Part shown: one piece after another, positions 53,654 to 62,151 of the stretch
How the letters are laid out: each line of letters opens with the position of its first letter
Position numbering within the stretch: position 1 is the stretch's first letter
Assembly (NCBI GenBank): GCA_030706735.1
Contig: JAUZNZ010000001.1
Span: 62,001-126,000 of the forward strand
Origin: Bacteroidota bacterium
Lineage (GTDB): Bacteria; Bacteroidota; Bacteroidia; Chitinophagales; Chitinophagaceae
Direction of reading: 5' to 3'
DNA: 64,000 nucleotides
The notes under the pieces: model-generated
Told to the model about the DNA's origin: nothing
Database searches by the model: none
The model's input: only the letters and a program-made list of their open reading frames with translations
Translations under genes and position numbers: made by a program

Positions 53654-54517
53654 ATGGCGATAGAAAAGTCCACGATACAATTATTGCGGCTCCCTTTCTC
53701 TTTTTTCCTGATGCCGGTATACTGGTTTGCCCTGGGTCAGGTGGTGGACAAAGACTGGGGAAAGGCTGCGCTCATTTTTTTCATTCTGCATGGACTCGTC
53801 TACCCCGCCAGCAATGGGTATAACAGTTACATGGACCGCGATACGACGCCAATAGGAGGCTTACGCGCTCCCATGCAGCCCACGCGGCAGCTTTTTATTA
53901 CCACAGTCGGAATGGATATTATTGCCCTGGTTGCCGGCATCCTGGTCAGTCCCTGGTTTACCGCCGGGCTTGCCGTTTACATTCTTGCTTCGAGGGCGTA
54001 CAGCTATCGGCGAATCCGGCTCAAAAAATATCCGATCATAGGCTATCTGACGGTAGCTGCCTGCCAGGGCGCCCTGATCTTCTTTCTGGTTTACCGTGGC
54101 AGCCACACAAAATGGACCTTGGATTTCCCCGTTCCCCTGCCGGGAATGATCGCCAGTTCCCTTCTCGTGGGGGGTTTTTACCCCCTTACCCAGCTATATC
54201 AGCATGAGGCTGACCGGAAGGACGGCGTAAGAACGCTTAGCATGCTGCTAGGCTATAAGGGCAGTTTTGTCTTCACCGGCCTCGTTTATGGCATCGCGTT
54301 TGCGACGCTTGCCTATTATTATTACAGCACCCTGCAAATAAAAGAATTTTACGTGCTGGCAACTTGCATGCTGCCTGTGACCGTTTACTTCTTTATATGG
54401 GCGGCAAAGGTCTGGAGGGATCCTGGTCAGGCTAGTTTTGTCAACACCATGCGAATGAACCTGTTGGCATCGATATGTATAAATGCGGGGTTTATCGCCG
54501 TTTTGGCAATGGGGTAG
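53654..54517 (+). CDS. UbiA-family prenyltransferase
   Basis: A 287-residue polytopic membrane protein with eight to nine spans. The first Asp-rich motif NSYMDRDTTP is near residue 57 and the second, EADRKDGVRTL, near 186; both bind the diphosphate of the prenyl donor through magnesium. UbiA enzymes attach prenyl chains to aromatic acceptors, or make related lipids. It starts 3 bp after the helicase stop and overlaps nothing essential in the polyketide synthase gene that follows. Because the next genes are a type III polyketide synthase, a methyltransferase and a FAD oxidoreductase, it may prenylate the phenolic product of that synthase. That link is inference. Confidence 0.85.
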   Translation: MAIEKSTIQLLRLPFSFFLMPVYWFALGQVVDKDWGKAALIFFILHGLVYPASNGYNSYMDRDTTPIGGLRAPMQPTRQLFITTVGMDIIALVAGILVSPWFTAGLAVYILASRAYSYRRIRLKKYPIIGYLTVAACQGALIFFLVYRGSHTKWTLDFPVPLPGMIASSLLVGGFYPLTQLYQHEADRKDGVRTLSMLLGYKGSFVFTGLVYGIAFATLAYYYYSTLQIKEFYVLATCMLPVTVYFFIWAAKVWRDPGQASFVNTMRMNLLASICINAGFIAVLAMG

Positions 54518-54569
54518 CTTGAAGGTTCCCGTGGCCCGCTTTTTCGTATATATGCATTCAGATGCGAAC

Positions 54570-55676
54570 ATGGTGAGCAAGATCATTTCAATCGGTACGG
54601 CCACGCCGGCTTACATGCACAGCCAGGATGAGATCCTGCAGTTCATGCAACGCATCTATTCCTTAAATACGGAAGGCAGGAGAAAGCTGCGTTACCTTTA
54701 TCACCAGAGTTCCATAAAGACAAGGTATTCCGTTGTTTCCGACTACACCCGGCCGGCTGCTGAGTGGGAATTCTACCCCGCAACCGAGAACCTCGAGCCG
54801 TTTCCCTCCCTGGAAGAACGAATGAGGTGGTATGACCGCCATGCAGCCCCGCTGTCCGTAAAGGCTATCCTGTCCTGTCTTGACGGCAAGGCTGACCCGA
54901 AGGAAATAACCCACCTGATCACGGTAAGTTGTACCGGGATGAGTGCGCCGGGACTGGACCTTCAGATCGTCGACTTAATGGATCTGTCCCCCGGGATTTT
55001 CCGCACATCCGTCAATTTCATGGGTTGCTATGCGGCCATTCATGCGTTGAAACTGGCAAACTCCATTTGCCGAAGCGAGCCCGGAGCGAGAGTATTGATC
55101 GTTTGCACGGAATTGTGCACCCTGCATTTTCAGCGGGAGCCTACTGAAGAAAATATGACTTCCAGCCTTCTGTTCGGAGACGGATCGGCGGCTGCCCTGA
55201 TAATCGCTGACGCGGAGGATCATCCGGAAAAGGGGCTTCGACTGGAAAGCTTCTATTCTGAAGTCATCGCCAAAGGGAAGAAGGATATGGCCTGGACATT
55301 GTCATCCACGGGTTTTCGGATGACCCTGAGCAATTATATTCCAGACCTGATCGGGGAGGACCTGGCCCTCCTCGTGAACAGGGCCTTGAAAAAGAATGGG
55401 ATGCGGCTGGAAGATATTACGCATTGGTGCGTCCATCCTGGCGGCAAACGGGTGCTTGAGGCCATCTCGAAAAGCCTGCACTTCACCAATGGACATCTCG
55501 ATGATAGCTATTCCATTTTGAAGGAATACGGCAATATGTCTTCCCCCACTTTGTTGTTCGTGCTGCAGCGGATCCTTTACCGGCTGGACTTCCGGAGAGC
55601 CAATGCCCTGCTTGGCGTGGCATTCGGTCCGGGCCTTACAATGGAAACCTTTATTGCCACGACAGCGGGAGATTGA
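54570..55676 (+). CDS. Type III polyketide synthase
   Basis: A chalcone-synthase-like homodimeric enzyme of about 368 residues. The track extends upstream into ubiA; I start at the ATG at 54570 (MVSKIISIGTATPAY), with 54552 as alternative. The catalytic triad is visible: cysteine in NFMGCYAAIHAL near residue 153, histidine in WCVHPGGKRVLE near 289 and asparagine in YGNMSSPT near 321. Such enzymes extend an acyl-CoA with malonyl-CoA and close resorcinol- or pyrone-type rings. The starter and ring type cannot be told. It is followed by the methyltransferase after 22 bp. Confidence 0.93.
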   Translation: MVSKIISIGTATPAYMHSQDEILQFMQRIYSLNTEGRRKLRYLYHQSSIKTRYSVVSDYTRPAAEWEFYPATENLEPFPSLEERMRWYDRHAAPLSVKAILSCLDGKADPKEITHLITVSCTGMSAPGLDLQIVDLMDLSPGIFRTSVNFMGCYAAIHALKLANSICRSEPGARVLIVCTELCTLHFQREPTEENMTSSLLFGDGSAAALIIADAEDHPEKGLRLESFYSEVIAKGKKDMAWTLSSTGFRMTLSNYIPDLIGEDLALLVNRALKKNGMRLEDITHWCVHPGGKRVLEAISKSLHFTNGHLDDSYSILKEYGNMSSPTLLFVLQRILYRLDFRRANALLGVAFGPGLTMETFIATTAGD

Positions 55677-55698
55677 TCCGTGCCCTTAAACATACACC

Positions 55699-56424
55699 AT
55701 GGATTTTGTAAGCAGAAGTTATGAAAAGGAATTGCTGGACCGGTTGGATATTCCCTTCGATGCCATCGACAGGAACATGCATGAACTGGATATCATCAAT
55801 ACGTGGCTGGGCGGTCATGCGATCAGCGTTGGCGGCTTCCAAAGACTGATCGGGAACAGAGGCCGGGTCAGCATTTGCGAGATCGGTTGCGGGGGAGGCG
55901 ACAATCTGATCGCTCTTCGCCGGTATTGCCACAAACAAGGGATCGCGGTACGGTTTACCGGAATTGACATCAATCCACATTGCATCGCGGTTGCCAAAAA
56001 AAAATTCCCCGGACAAGACGCCACTTTCCTGACCTCGGACTACCTGCTGGCCGATCTGGGGGACGAAAGGCCGGATGTCATTTTTTCATCGTTATTCTGC
56101 CATCATTTTACAGACGAGGAACTGGTTACCATGTTGCGATGGATGCGGGATCATTGCCGGATTGGCTTTTTCATCAATGATCTGCATCGCCATCCGTTGG
56201 CCTACCATTCGATCCGACTTCTGACCACCCTGTTCTCCCGGTCCTGGCTCGTAAAGAACGACGCTCCCCTCTCGGTATTAAGAGGGTTTCGGAGAACAGA
56301 ATGGGAGGGACTCCTGCAGCAGGCCGCGATAACTGACTATTCCTTGTCATGGAAATGGGCGTTCCGTTGGTTAATCCTTGCGGAAAAGGGCACGGACAGG
56401 CCTCAGCCGAATATTGTATCTTGA
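55699..56424 (+). CDS. SAM-dependent methyltransferase of the polyketide cluster
   Basis: A 241-residue class I methyltransferase. The SAM-binding motif ICEIGCGGGDNL is near residue 58, the acidic residue that holds the ribose in FTGIDINPHCI, and the post-motif region PDVIFSSLFCHHF near 120. The N-terminal FVSRSYEKELLDRLDIP is typical of methyltransferases found beside bacterial type III polyketide synthases. It probably methylates the phenolic product. It lies 22 bp after the synthase and 7 bp before the oxidoreductase. Confidence 0.88.
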   Translation: MDFVSRSYEKELLDRLDIPFDAIDRNMHELDIINTWLGGHAISVGGFQRLIGNRGRVSICEIGCGGGDNLIALRRYCHKQGIAVRFTGIDINPHCIAVAKKKFPGQDATFLTSDYLLADLGDERPDVIFSSLFCHHFTDEELVTMLRWMRDHCRIGFFINDLHRHPLAYHSIRLLTTLFSRSWLVKNDAPLSVLRGFRRTEWEGLLQQAAITDYSLSWKWAFRWLILAEKGTDRPQPNIVS

Positions 56425-56431
56425 ATGCTGC

Positions 56432-57592
56432 ATGTCATCGATGCCCTCCAAATATGATGTACTTGTTGCCGGCGGGGGATTAGCCGGCCTATCGCTAAGT
56501 ATTCAGCTGGCGCGGGCAGGCTATTCGGTGGTCCTCTTCGAAAAGGAAAAATATCCCTTTCACCGGGTGTGCGGAGAATATATCAGTCTGGAAAGCTGGA
56601 ACTTTCTTGAGGACCTTGGTCTCCCGCTTAGCGATTGGAGCCTTCCCGTGATCAAGCGAATATTGGTGTCTGCTCCCAATGGCGATCATATCGAGCAGGA
56701 CCTTCCCCTGGGTGGCTTCGGCATCAGCCGGTACAAGATCGACGCAGCACTGGCTGCAATCGCCAGAAGCAGCGGAGTGACCCTTTATGAGTCCACCAGG
56801 GTAGAAGCCACCTTCTTTGAACGTTCGCGTTTCCGTTTCCGGACATCCGGTGGTGAATTTGAGGGGCGAATGGCATGCGGCACGTTCGGCAAACGAAGCA
56901 ATCTCGACATAAGCTGGCGAAGGCCATTCATCCGCGAACGGGCTACACGATTGAATAATTATGTCGCGGTGAAGTATCATGTCCGGCCCGTAGCGGGAGC
57001 CGAAGAGCGCTTCCCGGCAGACCAGATCGTCCTGCATAATTTCAGGAACGGCTATTGCGGGATGTCGAAAATTGAAGATGGAAAATATTGCCTTTGTTAT
57101 CTTACCACGGCCAAGAACCTTAAAGATAGCGGGAACTCCATACCGGAAATGGAAAAGAACATCCTGCGGCAGAACCCCTACCTAAAACAGCTCTTTTCCT
57201 CTACGCACCCTCTTTTTGATCAGCCTCTCTCCATTGCACAGATCAGTTTTGAAAGGAAATCCCAGGTCGAAGAGCACCTTCTTATGGTGGGAGATGCGGC
57301 CGGCATGATCACCCCCCTCTCGGGTAACGGGATGAGCATGGCCCTGCATGGCAGCAAGATTGCCTTCCGTTGCATGGACTCCTTCCTGCGCGATCAGGTG
57401 GCGAGGCATGAGATGGAACAGGAATACCAGGATCTGTGGAACAAGCAGTTCGGAAAACGACTGTGGACCGGTCGATTGTTACAAAGATTCTTCGGAAGTG
57501 AGTCGGGGAGCAATTTTTTAATAAATTCGCTAAAACATTTCCCCGGGGTTGTGTCGTTTTTAATCCGTCAGACACACGGGCAACCGTTTTGA
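56432..57592 (+). CDS. FAD-dependent oxidoreductase (geranylgeranyl-reductase-like)
   Basis: A flavoprotein of about 386 residues. The track start at 56378 overlaps the methyltransferase; the ATG at 56432 (MSSMPSKYDVLVAGGG) is preferred. The FAD fold has GGGLAGLSLSIQLARAG and FEKEKYPFHRVCGEYIS; the second FAD contact is GDAAGMITPLSGNGMSMALHG. The CGE motif and overall layout suit the geranylgeranyl-reductase and aromatic-hydroxylase branch. It may hydroxylate the aromatic ring to a quinone or reduce prenyl chains. The outer-membrane gene starts one base after its stop. Confidence 0.85.
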   Translation: MSSMPSKYDVLVAGGGLAGLSLSIQLARAGYSVVLFEKEKYPFHRVCGEYISLESWNFLEDLGLPLSDWSLPVIKRILVSAPNGDHIEQDLPLGGFGISRYKIDAALAAIARSSGVTLYESTRVEATFFERSRFRFRTSGGEFEGRMACGTFGKRSNLDISWRRPFIRERATRLNNYVAVKYHVRPVAGAEERFPADQIVLHNFRNGYCGMSKIEDGKYCLCYLTTAKNLKDSGNSIPEMEKNILRQNPYLKQLFSSTHPLFDQPLSIAQISFERKSQVEEHLLMVGDAAGMITPLSGNGMSMALHGSKIAFRCMDSFLRDQVARHEMEQEYQDLWNKQFGKRLWTGRLLQRFFGSESGSNFLINSLKHFPGVVSFLIRQTHGQPF

Positions 57593-57593
57593 A

Positions 57594-59051
57594 ATGAAAA
57601 AACGCACTCTGTTCATTCTGTTACTGGGGTTTATCTTGTCCGCCAGCGGGTGGGCGCAAAACTACCACGCCATTGAAGGCTCTCCATTTGCGGGGAGTCT
57701 TGGAGTATCTAACAACCCCGCTTCCATTCTATCCACACCCTATCCCTGGGATATCACGCTTTTTTCTGCCCAGGGCACCTGGTCGACCAATGTCCTAACC
57801 CTTTACAATCTTTCCCTCCTATCCTTTTCGGATAGCTCCAAGTATGGGATCAACAACGGCAACTATGGCCGCCGGGTCAATTTCAACTACAATATCCACC
57901 TTCTCAATGCACGGATAGCCCTGGGGCGTACGTCCGCGATCGCCTTTGGCGCCAACCTTCGCGGCTATGGGATCGCGCATACCAGCGCCTATAATTACTC
58001 CGACACGATCCATAATATCCGCAACTACCTGGACGATAACCAGGGCAACGAACCCTATAGCGCCAACTTTGTCACCAGCAGCTGGATCGAGCTATTCGCG
58101 ACTTATGCCCATACCTTTATCGACGACGGAGATCACCGGTTGAACGTCGGCCTTACCCTGCGTGCTATGCGCGGGATTTCAGGAGCCTATATGCAATTTT
58201 CAGGCGGCACGACAAAAACTGTCTCCGCAGGGGGCAAGCCCGTTTATCAGGTAGACGGCGGCAACCTCAGATACGGCTATTCCTCGAATTTCGACGCATG
58301 GCAAAACGGGAACAGCACGGGACAGAACCTGAGCAATTTCCTGAACCTTACCCAGGGCGGAGCCGCTTTTGACCTGGGGGCGGAATACCTGCTCCGCACT
58401 CAGGCACTCCCCGATCCGGGCGCGGACGCGGACGACTATTACGACTATGAATGGAAGATCGGCGTCTCGCTGCTCGATATTGGCGAAAACCGCTACAAAT
58501 ACGGCAATCAAAGCCTCGCAACCACCGGCGTCAGGAATGTGGCGGACTCCATCCTCGACCGGAAATTCGGTTCGGGAGGTATCGACAATCTCCGGCAATT
58601 CAAAGACACGTTGAGCACGGTCGTGGGTGCCCCCGCCGACCTGCGCGGTCTCTATAATATCCTCAACCCGGCCAGGTTCGTGATCAACGTGGATCGCCCG
58701 CTGGAAAACCACTTCGCCGTCAACGCCAATCTATCGCTCAACCTCACGGGTTCGAACGATGGCAAAAGGTTAGGCGTAAAGGAAATGAACCTGCTTACCG
58801 TAACCCCTCGCTGGGAAACCCGACGTTGGGGGGTTTACCTGCCCATTCAATATAATACCGAAAATCAATTGTGGATCGGCGGCGCCTTCAAGGCGGGCCC
58901 CCTGCTATTCGGGATCCATAATTGGGGCTTTCTTTTCTCAAAACAAAAAATGGCCAACGGGGGCGGGTATATCGCCCTGATCATTCATCCAGGACACGGC
59001 TTCGGAGAAAAAGAAGACAAGCGCTACGGTTGTCCGGTGATCAGGAACTAG
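57594..59051 (+). CDS. Outer-membrane protein, DUF5723-like
   Basis: A 485-residue exported protein. The signal peptide ends ASGWAQ near residue 22. The mature protein is rich in aromatic, glycine and asparagine residues arranged in alternating strands (IALGRTSAIAFGANLRGYG, WIELFATYAHTFIDDG, LNVGLTLRAMRG), as in large beta-barrels. The pattern fits DUF5723, a Bacteroidota outer-membrane family of unknown function. Starting one base after the oxidoreductase stop, it is almost certainly cotranscribed with the polyketide genes, though a role in export of the product is only a guess. Confidence 0.75.
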   Translation: MKKRTLFILLLGFILSASGWAQNYHAIEGSPFAGSLGVSNNPASILSTPYPWDITLFSAQGTWSTNVLTLYNLSLLSFSDSSKYGINNGNYGRRVNFNYNIHLLNARIALGRTSAIAFGANLRGYGIAHTSAYNYSDTIHNIRNYLDDNQGNEPYSANFVTSSWIELFATYAHTFIDDGDHRLNVGLTLRAMRGISGAYMQFSGGTTKTVSAGGKPVYQVDGGNLRYGYSSNFDAWQNGNSTGQNLSNFLNLTQGGAAFDLGAEYLLRTQALPDPGADADDYYDYEWKIGVSLLDIGENRYKYGNQSLATTGVRNVADSILDRKFGSGGIDNLRQFKDTLSTVVGAPADLRGLYNILNPARFVINVDRPLENHFAVNANLSLNLTGSNDGKRLGVKEMNLLTVTPRWETRRWGVYLPIQYNTENQLWIGGAFKAGPLLFGIHNWGFLFSKQKMANGGGYIALIIHPGHGFGEKEDKRYGCPVIRN

Positions 59052-59087
59052 AAGCGGGAATGGCTGCCTGCCGGCCGCAAAATATAT

Positions 59088-59105
59088 TTTCAATAATTAT
59101 TGAAA
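59088..59105. promoter_or_regulatory. 18-bp perfect palindrome operator of the GbsR/MarR gene
   Basis: TTTCAATAATTATTGAAA is its own reverse complement and overlaps the -33 element. A near-copy lies at 59714-59731 before the next operon. It is the likely binding site of the regulator encoded just downstream. Confidence 0.7.
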
Positions 59106-59129
59106 GTTCAGAAATAATGGATACCTTTG
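59100..59129 (+). promoter_or_regulatory. Consensus promoter of the GbsR/MarR gene
   Basis: TTG (59100-59102), 19 bp, TACCTTTG (59122-59129): a full Bacteroidota match, with transcription expected near 59136, 12 bp before the ATG at 59148. Confidence 0.75.
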
Positions 59130-59147
59130 TATCGACAACTCCAAAAC

Positions 59148-59666
59148 ATGAAGATTGCAGAAGCCAAATCACAGTTTATCGCCTCCTGGGGTCGTTTCGG
59201 CACCAATTGGGGGATCAACCGCACCATGGCACAGATACATGCACTGCTATTGGTTAGTCCTGATCCCCTCAGTGCAGAAGAAGTGATGGACCAGCTCAGC
59301 ATCAGCCGGGGAAATGTAAATATGAACCTTCGTGAACTTATTGACTGGGGCCTGGTGGAAAAAGTGATCATCGCCGGCGAGCGGAAGGAATTCTTTTCCG
59401 CGGAAAAAGATATCTGGAAGGTTGCCTGCCAGATCATCAAAGAACGTAAAAAGCGCGAATTGGATCTGTTGCTGCCGGTGTTGAGAGAACTCGGAGAAGT
59501 CGAGGGGGATAAGCGGGACAAAGAAATCAAGACCTTTACAGATACGATCGCGGGAATCAGGAAATTCAGCGAGCAGGCTGACAAGACGCTGGATACGATG
59601 ATCAAGGCCGACGAGCACTGGTTTTTAGGCAGCCTGGTGAAACTATTCGCCGGACGCCGGGATTAG
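59148..59666 (+). CDS. GbsR/MarR-family transcriptional regulator
   Basis: About 172 residues. The ATG at 59148 (MKIAEAKSQFIASWG) is used because the track start at 59127 falls inside the -7 element. The winged helix is clear: WGINRTMAQIHALLLVSPDPLSAEEVMDQLSISRGNVNMNLRELIDWGLVEKV, followed by a C-terminal helical dimerisation part. GbsR-type proteins act as repressors, in Bacillus of glycine-betaine genes; here a different effector is likely. Palindromes at its own promoter and before the next operon indicate control of itself and of the 59770-61689 genes. Confidence 0.88.
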   Translation: MKIAEAKSQFIASWGRFGTNWGINRTMAQIHALLLVSPDPLSAEEVMDQLSISRGNVNMNLRELIDWGLVEKVIIAGERKEFFSAEKDIWKVACQIIKERKKRELDLLLPVLRELGEVEGDKRDKEIKTFTDTIAGIRKFSEQADKTLDTMIKADEHWFLGSLVKLFAGRRD

Positions 59667-59680
59667 GTATAATAGAAACG

Positions 59681-59699
59681 AGCCGTGCAAACGGCTTTT
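59681..59699 (+). terminator. Short terminator after the GbsR/MarR gene
   Basis: AGCCGT and ACGGCT enclose GCAA, followed by TTT. It separates the regulator from the operon it probably controls. Confidence 0.5.
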
Positions 59700-59713
59700 C
59701 ATAGCGCATGATA

Positions 59714-59731
59714 TTTCAATAAATATTGAAA
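59714..59731. promoter_or_regulatory. Second copy of the GbsR/MarR operator
   Basis: TTTCAATA and TATTGAAA are perfect arms around AA. The following bases (GTTCAAAAA) also resemble those after the first copy (GTTCAGAAA). The TTG sits where a -33 element is expected, but the -7 position (TAACCTTC) is weak. Confidence 0.6.
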
Positions 59732-59769
59732 GTTCAAAAACATTAAGTAACCTTCTAAATTTCCCCTTT

Positions 59770-60177
59770 ATGTCTTACATCCTCATTACCTACAGTTGCT
59801 ACCTGGTCATTACCGTCATACTGACGATCTGGGTTGCCCGCACCCTCTTCCGGAACGGCAAAATATTCCTCGTGGACATCTTCCACGGAAATACAGCGCT
59901 GGCACAAGCAGTAAACAACCTGCTGCTTGTCGGCTTTTACCTGGTCAATATCGGGTATGCCGTCTACACTCTGAGCATTACCCGTGTCATAACCAACACG
60001 ACGGAACTGGTGGAAATCCTCAGCCTGAAGGTCGGTGCCATCATCCTGATCCTCGGAGGCATGCATTTCTTCAATATGCTCTTGTTCTTCAAACTTCGCA
60101 GACGAGCTCTGCAGGAAAAACGATTGCGGACCACGCACTTTACCGCGCCGGTCGACACGGAAGCAGGAACGAAATAA
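59770..60177 (+). CDS. Small integral membrane protein
   Basis: A 135-residue protein with three hydrophobic segments (ILITYSCYLVITVILTIWVA, NNLLLVGFYLVNIGYAVYTL, VGAIILILGGMHFFNMLLFF), ending in a basic cytoplasmic tail. I know no function for it. It is the first gene of the operon controlled by the second palindrome, and lies 18 bp before the epimerase gene, an arrangement that suggests a shared membrane or envelope role. Confidence 0.75.
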   Translation: MSYILITYSCYLVITVILTIWVARTLFRNGKIFLVDIFHGNTALAQAVNNLLLVGFYLVNIGYAVYTLSITRVITNTTELVEILSLKVGAIILILGGMHFFNMLLFFKLRRRALQEKRLRTTHFTAPVDTEAGTK

Positions 60178-60195
60178 ACAGTCTAAATCAGGAAC

Positions 60196-61182
60196 ATGGA
60201 AAACAAGAAGATCATTATCGCAGGCGGTACCGGCTTCATCGGGCAGGCGCTGGCCGCATTTTTCGGCAGGACCAACCGCGTGATCATTCTTAGCCGCCAG
60301 ATGCCGGACGGGCAGAATAACCGGTATGGCAAAAGGCTGATCATGGCTTCCGACGGATTTGCGATCGGCTACCGACAATGGGACGCGTTGCGGCTCGAAA
60401 AAACATGGACCTCCGAACTCGAAGGAGCCGACCTGGTGATCAACCTGGCAGGGAAGAGCGTAAATTGCCGGTACAACGCAAAAAATAAGAAGGAGATCCT
60501 GGACAGCCGCATCGACGCAACGCGGGCGGTAGGTCAGGCCATCCGGGAAGCGACCGTGCCCCCTAAAGTGTGGATCAATGCCGCATCGGCTACAATATAC
60601 AGGCACGCCGAAGACCGGCCTCAGGACGAATACAACGGCGAATTCCAACAGGATTTTTCCGTGCAGGTCTGTAAGCTATGGGAAAAGACCTTTGAAGAGC
60701 AGCGGACCCCGTTCACCAGGCGGATCGTTTTGCGTATGGCTATAACCCTTGGCCGAGGCGGCGTCATGACGCCGCTGCTCACACTGCTCAAATTCGGTCT
60801 CGGGGGCAAACAGGGGAACGGCAAGCAGATGTTCAGCTGGATACATATCGCGGATCTTTGCCGGGCTGTTGAATGGCTGGCGGACAACCGGGATGCTGAA
60901 GGCATCTATAATGTTTGTTCCCCCTTTCCACTGTCGAACCGTACCTTATTGGCGACCCTGCGCAAAGTAACGGGACACCGCATGGGTTTACCTGCGCCCG
61001 GCTGGCTGTTAAAGATCGGGGCGGCGCTGATCGGGACGGAAACGGAATTGATCCTCAAGAGCCGGTGGGTGCTCCCTTCCCGCTTGCTAAAGGAAGGGTT
61101 CGATTTTCATTATGCCGGAATGGACGTTGCACTGAGGGAGATCGTCGGCCAGATGCCCCGCAAGAAATACCATTTGTTCTAA
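60196..61182 (+). CDS. TIGR01777 family SDR epimerase (copy 2)
   Basis: A 328-residue atypical short-chain dehydrogenase. The nucleotide loop IIAGGTGFIGQALAAFF is at the N terminus, followed by DLVINLAGKSVNCRYNAKNKKEILDSR and MFSWIHIADLCRAVEW, all family motifs. It differs clearly from copy 1 at 9143-10117, so it is an old paralogue and not a recent duplication. Its reaction is unknown. In this copy the gene is under the GbsR/MarR-type operator and linked to two membrane protein genes. Confidence 0.85.
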   Translation: MENKKIIIAGGTGFIGQALAAFFGRTNRVIILSRQMPDGQNNRYGKRLIMASDGFAIGYRQWDALRLEKTWTSELEGADLVINLAGKSVNCRYNAKNKKEILDSRIDATRAVGQAIREATVPPKVWINAASATIYRHAEDRPQDEYNGEFQQDFSVQVCKLWEKTFEEQRTPFTRRIVLRMAITLGRGGVMTPLLTLLKFGLGGKQGNGKQMFSWIHIADLCRAVEWLADNRDAEGIYNVCSPFPLSNRTLLATLRKVTGHRMGLPAPGWLLKIGAALIGTETELILKSRWVLPSRLLKEGFDFHYAGMDVALREIVGQMPRKKYHLF

Positions 61183-61197
61183 CCTAAAATTGGTCTG

Positions 61198-61689
61198 ATG
61201 AGATCCACATTGCGATGGCTGCTAGTCCTGGGAATACCGGTAACCTATATGCTGGTCCTGAGGTTGGTGTTTGACCTGGATATCTTCAGGAATTTTGCCG
61301 CCGTGATGTCCCTTACGTTCCTATTTTCCCTGCCTTTCGGCTCAGGGTACCTGATCATTGCTCTATCCTCCATCGAAAACGTGAGGAGCCGCAGCTATCG
61401 TATCTTAATGCCCTGGATACCCATATTGATCCTGTTGATGATCACGATGGCGTTTGCGATCGAAGGATGGGCGTGCTGGTTGATGATCCTTCCCGGCTTT
61501 CTCGTGCTGGACGGGTCGTATGAACTGGAACGATTACACGATGGGCTCTACCGTCTTCATTTGTGCAGCCATTTCACGCTAAGGACCGATTTCAACTTTT
61601 ATGCGGGCTGGTGGGCCGGATGGATCATGAAAGATATTCAAAACAATATTTTACACGTCATCCAAACCAGATGCACCCCCCAATTGTAA
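61198..61689 (+). CDS. Membrane protein, possibly with an internal deletion
   Basis: A 163-residue protein. The first two thirds are three to four membrane spans (LLVLGIPVTYMLVLRLVF, FLFSLPFGSGYLIIALSS, WIPILILLMITMAFAI, CWLMILPGFLVL). The last 55 residues (LERLHDGLYRLHLCSHFTLRTDF, then IMKDIQNNILHVIQTRC) read like the end of a SRPBCC/START-type soluble domain. In related Bacteroidota I expect a longer protein with a complete soluble domain after the spans; here the middle of that domain appears to be absent. This comparison is from memory. The gene lies 15 bp after the epimerase and 9 bp before the CoA-binding gene. Confidence 0.6.
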   Translation: MRSTLRWLLVLGIPVTYMLVLRLVFDLDIFRNFAAVMSLTFLFSLPFGSGYLIIALSSIENVRSRSYRILMPWIPILILLMITMAFAIEGWACWLMILPGFLVLDGSYELERLHDGLYRLHLCSHFTLRTDFNFYAGWWAGWIMKDIQNNILHVIQTRCTPQL

Positions 61690-61698
61690 TATCTTCGC

Positions 61699-62073
61699 AT
61701 GATGACGGATCCTTCAAAAAGAATACTGGTGCTTGGTGCGTCGGGCAACCGGGAACGATACAGTTATCTGGCAGTTAATCGCCTGCGTGAGAAGGGGTAC
61801 CCCGTTACCGCCATCGGAAAGCGAAAGGCCAAGGTGGCCGATATCGAAGTGGAGACCGCGCGCATGGACCGGCAGGATATCGATACCGTGACCCTTTATC
61901 TCAATCCTGTGAACCAGAAAGAATACTATGACTATATCCTTTCTTTGCATCCCCGCCGTCTCATTTTCAATCCCGGCGCGGAAAATCCGGAGCTGGCGAA
62001 CCTGGCGCGCGACAAAGGCATTGAGCCGGTCGAGGCCTGCACCCTGGTCCTGCTGAGCACCGGACAATTCTGA
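61699..62073 (+). CDS. CoA-binding domain protein
   Basis: A 124-residue protein consisting of a single Rossmann-like CoA-binding domain: ILVLGASGNRERYSYLAVNRLREKGYPV, then LYLNPVNQKEYYDYILSLHPRRLIFNPGAENPELANLARDKGIEPVEACTLVLL. Small stand-alone proteins of this type occur in many bacteria and are of unknown function. It closely follows the membrane protein gene and may belong to the same operon. Confidence 0.8.
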   Translation: MMTDPSKRILVLGASGNRERYSYLAVNRLREKGYPVTAIGKRKAKVADIEVETARMDRQDIDTVTLYLNPVNQKEYYDYILSLHPRRLIFNPGAENPELANLARDKGIEPVEACTLVLLSTGQF

Positions 62074-62101
62074 CCCGCCATGCCGACCGGATGAAGGCGG
62101 C

Positions 62102-62109
62102 CAATTTTG
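62102..62109 (+). promoter_or_regulatory. Probable -7 element for the YkuK-like gene
   Basis: CAATTTTG fits seven of eight positions of TAnnTTTG. It supports the ATG at 62152 over the TTG at 62107 used in the ORF track. Confidence 0.35.
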
Positions 62110-62151
62110 CCATTAGGTTGTTTTTCGTTAAATTCGAAAAATCCTTTTACT

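Noticed and set aside
52748-53680. 310-aa minus-strand ORF inside the helicase gene
   Set aside because: Antisense shadow of the DEAD-box motifs.
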